A DNA stretch of 64,000 nt from Smithella sp. GTDB lineage: Bacteria > Desulfobacterota > Syntrophia > Syntrophales > Smithellaceae. Location of the stretch: assembly GCA_007244375.1 (NCBI GenBank), contig SCVW01000045.1:79551-143550 (forward strand), given 5' to 3'. Position 1 is the first letter of the stretch; each line of letters opens with the position of its first letter. The notes below the pieces were generated by a model. The model was not told where the DNA came from. It worked only from the letters and a program-made list of their open reading frames with translations, and ran no database searches. Positions 61,653-64,000 of this stretch are shown piece after piece. The translations under genes and the position numbers were made by a program.

Positions 61653-63377
61653 TTATCCCTTATTCTTTTGGGCGTCAAAAGTGTCTTCTGTAACGCCGAT
61701 CTTTTCCAGTTCTTTCTTTATAATACGGTGAGTGTTGGTCATGGGAAATTCATTTACAAAGCGAATGTAACGGGGAACGGCAAAGCGTTCAAGCTTGTCA
61801 TGCATAAAAGCAATCAGCTCCTGCGGCCTAACAGACTGACCCTGTACCAATTTAATGGAAGCCATAATTTCATCTTCGGCCAGTTCCGAAGGTACAGCAT
61901 ATACAGCTACCTCTTCCACGGCGGGATGCTCCATAATGGCATGTTCAACTTCGTAAGCGCTGACATTTTCACCGCCACGGCGCATGGATTCTGTATTGCG
62001 TCCCACGAAATAGAGATAACCCTGTTCGTCCACACGTACCAGGTCGCCGGTGTAGAGAAAACCGTCGTGTACTTTTTCGTTGGAGGCCTCTTCGTTTTTA
62101 TAATATTCCACGCTTCCCTTGGAACCGCTCACTTTGAAAATTAGTTCTCCTGGTGTACCCGTCGGTACATCGTTACCCTGTGCGTCAACAAGACGCATCT
62201 CACCCGGTTTTGCCGGTGGAACCGGTTTCCCCAGCGAACCTGCCGGAGCGGTGCCGAAATTCATGATAGCCTTGCCGCCGCCGTCCACAGCGCCATAGCC
62301 CTCGTAAATTTTCAAACCGAAGCGTTTTTCAAATGGTCCCCACATTTCAGCGGGACAGGCGGCAGAAAGTACATAGCGTACCTTATTGTCGGCATCGTTA
62401 GGTTTGGGTGGCTGTTTCATCAGAATGGGAATCATGGAACCCAGTGTATTGAAAGTTGTAGCATTGTAGGTGCGTACTTCCTCCCAGAATTTACTGGCCG
62501 AAAATTTACGCGAAAGAGCCACACTGGCTTTAGCTGCCATGGCCGTAGTTATGGTAAGGAACAATGCATTGCCATGAATAAGCGCAAGCGGTGTATAGCA
62601 GACATCGTCGGAATTAAGTATAACATTGCTCATGATACAGAGTTTTTTTACCGTTGTATTGTAGTAGCGGTATACAACACCCTTGCGTCGACCCGAAGTG
62701 CCTGAGGTGTACATGATAAGACACATGTCCTGCTTGTTGTAGCCTGTCTTTGGTTTGACTGTCGAAGCCCGGGGGGCGTAAGCTTCCGAGAGCCGGATAA
62801 TGCTGGAAGGTATGGAGAACCCGCGGCTTTCTTCTTCTATATCATCAACAAATACACCTTTGAGTTTTACTGATGAAGCAATAGGTGTAAAGCCGTCAAG
62901 CAATTCGGCATCCAGGGCAAGAAAACTGACATCGCTGTGCTCAATAACATACTTGAGATTGTCGCCTTTGAGTTCGGGATTAAGTGGTACCAGATACATT
63001 CCTATTTTTTGAGCGCCGAAAAAAATGTCCAGAAAGCGCGGGGAATTCTTCATGAAGATTGCCAGACCCAAGCCTTTACCGCCACCTTTGCTCAGAAGAA
63101 AATTGGCCATGCGGTTGGCGTTGGCATCCATCTGGGCATAGGTGAATCGTTCGTTTTTGTACATCAGGAAGGTCTTGTCCGGCACCATACAGGCGCGCTC
63201 TTCCAGAAGATCGGACCAGGACATATCTTCGACAATATCCTTTGCCGAGAAACCTTTTAAATTTGTCATTAAGGTGCCCCGTCGTGCCTCTTCTTTTAGA
63301 AAAATGGCTATTGAACGCACAGTCCTTAAGAGAAGTCTGGCTGTTTGGGTTCTGGCTGAAAAAGCGTTATTACTCAT
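61653..63377 (-). CDS. AMP-forming acyl-CoA synthetase (long/medium-chain type)
   Basis: A 574-residue ligase that activates a carboxylic acid with ATP and CoA. The P-loop motif MYTSGTSGRRKGV (about 227), the YGAVDGGG-type acyl-binding motif, YTGDLVRVDEQGYLYFVGR (about 455-473), and the C-terminal lysine in THRIIKKEL are present. It opens with a 36-residue polar and basic segment before FSAKDIVEDMSWSDLLEERA. The ribosome site AAGGAG at 7 bases supports the long start at 63377. It likely supplies the substrate for the two dehydrogenases downstream; together with SDR and ferredoxin it forms a degradation operon. Confidence 0.9.
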   Translation of the reverse strand: MSNNAFSARTQTARLLLRTVRSIAIFLKEEARRGTLMTNLKGFSAKDIVEDMSWSDLLEERACMVPDKTFLMYKNERFTYAQMDANANRMANFLLSKGGGKGLGLAIFMKNSPRFLDIFFGAQKIGMYLVPLNPELKGDNLKYVIEHSDVSFLALDAELLDGFTPIASSVKLKGVFVDDIEEESRGFSIPSSIIRLSEAYAPRASTVKPKTGYNKQDMCLIMYTSGTSGRRKGVVYRYYNTTVKKLCIMSNVILNSDDVCYTPLALIHGNALFLTITTAMAAKASVALSRKFSASKFWEEVRTYNATTFNTLGSMIPILMKQPPKPNDADNKVRYVLSAACPAEMWGPFEKRFGLKIYEGYGAVDGGGKAIMNFGTAPAGSLGKPVPPAKPGEMRLVDAQGNDVPTGTPGELIFKVSGSKGSVEYYKNEEASNEKVHDGFLYTGDLVRVDEQGYLYFVGRNTESMRRGGENVSAYEVEHAIMEHPAVEEVAVYAVPSELAEDEIMASIKLVQGQSVRPQELIAFMHDKLERFAVPRYIRFVNEFPMTNTHRIIKKELEKIGVTEDTFDAQKNKG

Positions 63378-63397
63378 GCATCTGCTCCTTGGTTCTT

Positions 63398-63730
63398 CTA
63401 CTTGAATTTGCGTGGCGGCTTCATTACAGTGCGATCAATTATCTTAAAGTGATAACCGAAATCATAAGGTACGCTGACTGTAATCGCTCCTCTCTCACAC
63501 ATGGCGGCACAGGCGTTGCACGACATGCACTGCGGAAATTCCGCCTCCATCCGGGCTTTCTTATCCTTACCCTCACCCTCAAGATATAAGGCGTGACCCG
63601 GACAGATATTTACACACAAACCGCATCCGTTACATTTCGTCAGGTCGATCTTTACCCGACCGGGATGAGCGTATTTTTCATTATCATAGGTCGGTATTCT
63701 TAATCTTTCGTAGAGGCTGATTTTGGTCAT
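63398..63730 (-). CDS. Two-cluster [4Fe-4S] ferredoxin-like protein
   Basis: A 110-residue protein with cluster motifs CNGCGLCVNICPGHA and CMSCNACAAMCERGA and an Arg/Lys-rich C-terminal tail. It is predicted to carry two [4Fe-4S] clusters and pass electrons from a low-potential donor. Its place between an acyl-CoA ligase and a nitroreductase suggests electron transfer to or from these flavoenzymes. Spacings are 20 bases to the ligase and nine bases to the nitroreductase, so all are one operon. Confidence 0.88.
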   Translation of the reverse strand: MTKISLYERLRIPTYDNEKYAHPGRVKIDLTKCNGCGLCVNICPGHALYLEGEGKDKKARMEAEFPQCMSCNACAAMCERGAITVSVPYDFGYHFKIIDRTVMKPPRKFK

Positions 63731-63739
63731 GGCTTCCTC

Positions 63740-64000
63740 CTAATAGGTTATCGTTTTCTGACCGTTTTCATACCAGGCGATTTCGTGCAACTCGCGCTCA
63801 ACCATCTTGTTCGGATTACCTCTGGCATAGCCTATGGTAATACCTTCCAGCAGTTCATACGGATATTTGATGTTAAGGCGCTTCAGCCACTTAAAACGAT
63901 AAGGGGATTTTATAAGAGCTGTTACAAAACCCACCCAGCAGGTGGATAGTCCCAGACTGTGCGCGGCAAGCACCATGTTCTGACCGCAGATGCCGCAATC
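63740..64000 (-). CDS. Nitroreductase-family FMN protein, N-terminus off the window
   Basis: The reverse strand is open to the window edge; 86 C-terminal codons are seen. The sequence ICGQNMVLAAHSLGLSTCWVG followed by ITIGYARGNP matches the C-terminal half of FMN nitroreductases (AAxxxGLGxCWIG and the GYP-like final motif). The reading begins with CGICGQN, so a cysteine pair lies close to the flavin region, as in ferredoxin-linked nitroreductases. It probably reduces a quinone, nitro compound or enoate; the true start and active-site residues are outside the window. It heads or continues the acyl-CoA degradation operon. Confidence 0.8.
   Translation of the reverse strand, partial: DCGICGQNMVLAAHSLGLSTCWVGFVTALIKSPYRFKWLKRLNIKYPYELLEGITIGYARGNPNKMVERELHEIAWYENGQKTITY

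Noticed and set aside
1..64000. CRISPR array, prophage, insertion sequence or rRNA operon
   Set aside because: I saw no regularly spaced direct repeats, integrase, transposase, phage structural gene or rRNA.

Overview
The window looks like chromosome of a strictly anaerobic, fermentative or syntrophic bacterium of the former Deltaproteobacteria (Desulfobacterota; the Syntrophales/Smithella/Syntrophus type is the best guess, made from gene content and not proven). The case rests on two ADP-forming acyl-CoA synthetases, a ferredoxin-dependent 2-oxoacid oxidoreductase beside a NuoEF-like diaphorase, paired acyl-CoA dehydrogenases with an AMP-forming acyl-CoA ligase, a CoA transferase fused to a GNAT domain, TRAP transport, and a hybrid-cluster-protein locus. 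I see no prophage, insertion sequence, CRISPR array or rRNA.

Layout. 1-3.4 kb (minus): C-terminally cut diguanylate cyclase, a glycosyltransferase and a SAF-domain dehydrogenase-like protein. 3.5-7.8 kb: nitrosative/oxidative stress locus hcp - Fe-S protein - YgbA-like protein, divergent from a Crp/Fnr regulator with an unusual inverted-repeat leader, then a lone receiver protein. 7.8-13.5 kb (minus): biotin-carboxylase-like protein, OmpA-type lipoprotein, methyltransferase, JAMM-motif protein, GYD protein and a small basic peptide. 13.8-19.3 kb: four glycosyltransferases and a decayed fucosyltransferase. 19.4-28.1 kb: ADP-forming acyl-CoA synthetase, S1-domain protein, aminotransferase, methyltransferase, membrane protein, RRM protein and ABC-2 exporter. 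28.3-35.1 kb (plus): informational genes (beta-CASP nuclease, tadA, two tRNA-Ser, msrB-msrA, SRP RNA, dnaX-ybaB-recR).

35.7-41.8 kb (plus): seven-gene redox operon of 2-oxoacid:ferredoxin oxidoreductase gamma-delta-alpha-beta followed by NuoE-, NuoF- and NuoG-N-terminus-like proteins; together they could move electrons from an oxoacid through ferredoxin to NAD+. 42.2-48.5 kb (plus): universal stress protein and a TRAP transporter with two near-duplicate binding proteins, DctQ, DctM and a TatT-type lipoprotein, punctuated by strong stem-loops. 48.5-53.4 kb (minus): an AmmeMemoRadiSam cluster in which the radical SAM enzyme has a twin-arginine signal, the Memo and AMMECR1 domains are fused behind a lipoprotein-like signal, and a membrane spermidine-synthase-like protein follows. 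This is the best candidate for an undescribed system here. 53.6-57.8 kb (plus): second ADP-forming acyl-CoA synthetase and the CoA-transferase/GNAT fusion. 57.9-64 kb (minus): fatty-acyl or related acyl-CoA oxidation cluster (SDR, two acyl-CoA dehydrogenases, acyl-CoA ligase, ferredoxin, nitroreductase running off the edge).

Two intergenic elements, behind recR and behind the CoA-transferase gene, share a core and overall palindromic form although their terminal arms differ in sequence, which suggests a mobile or structurally selected dispersed repeat. All calls come from reading the sequence; no database search was run.
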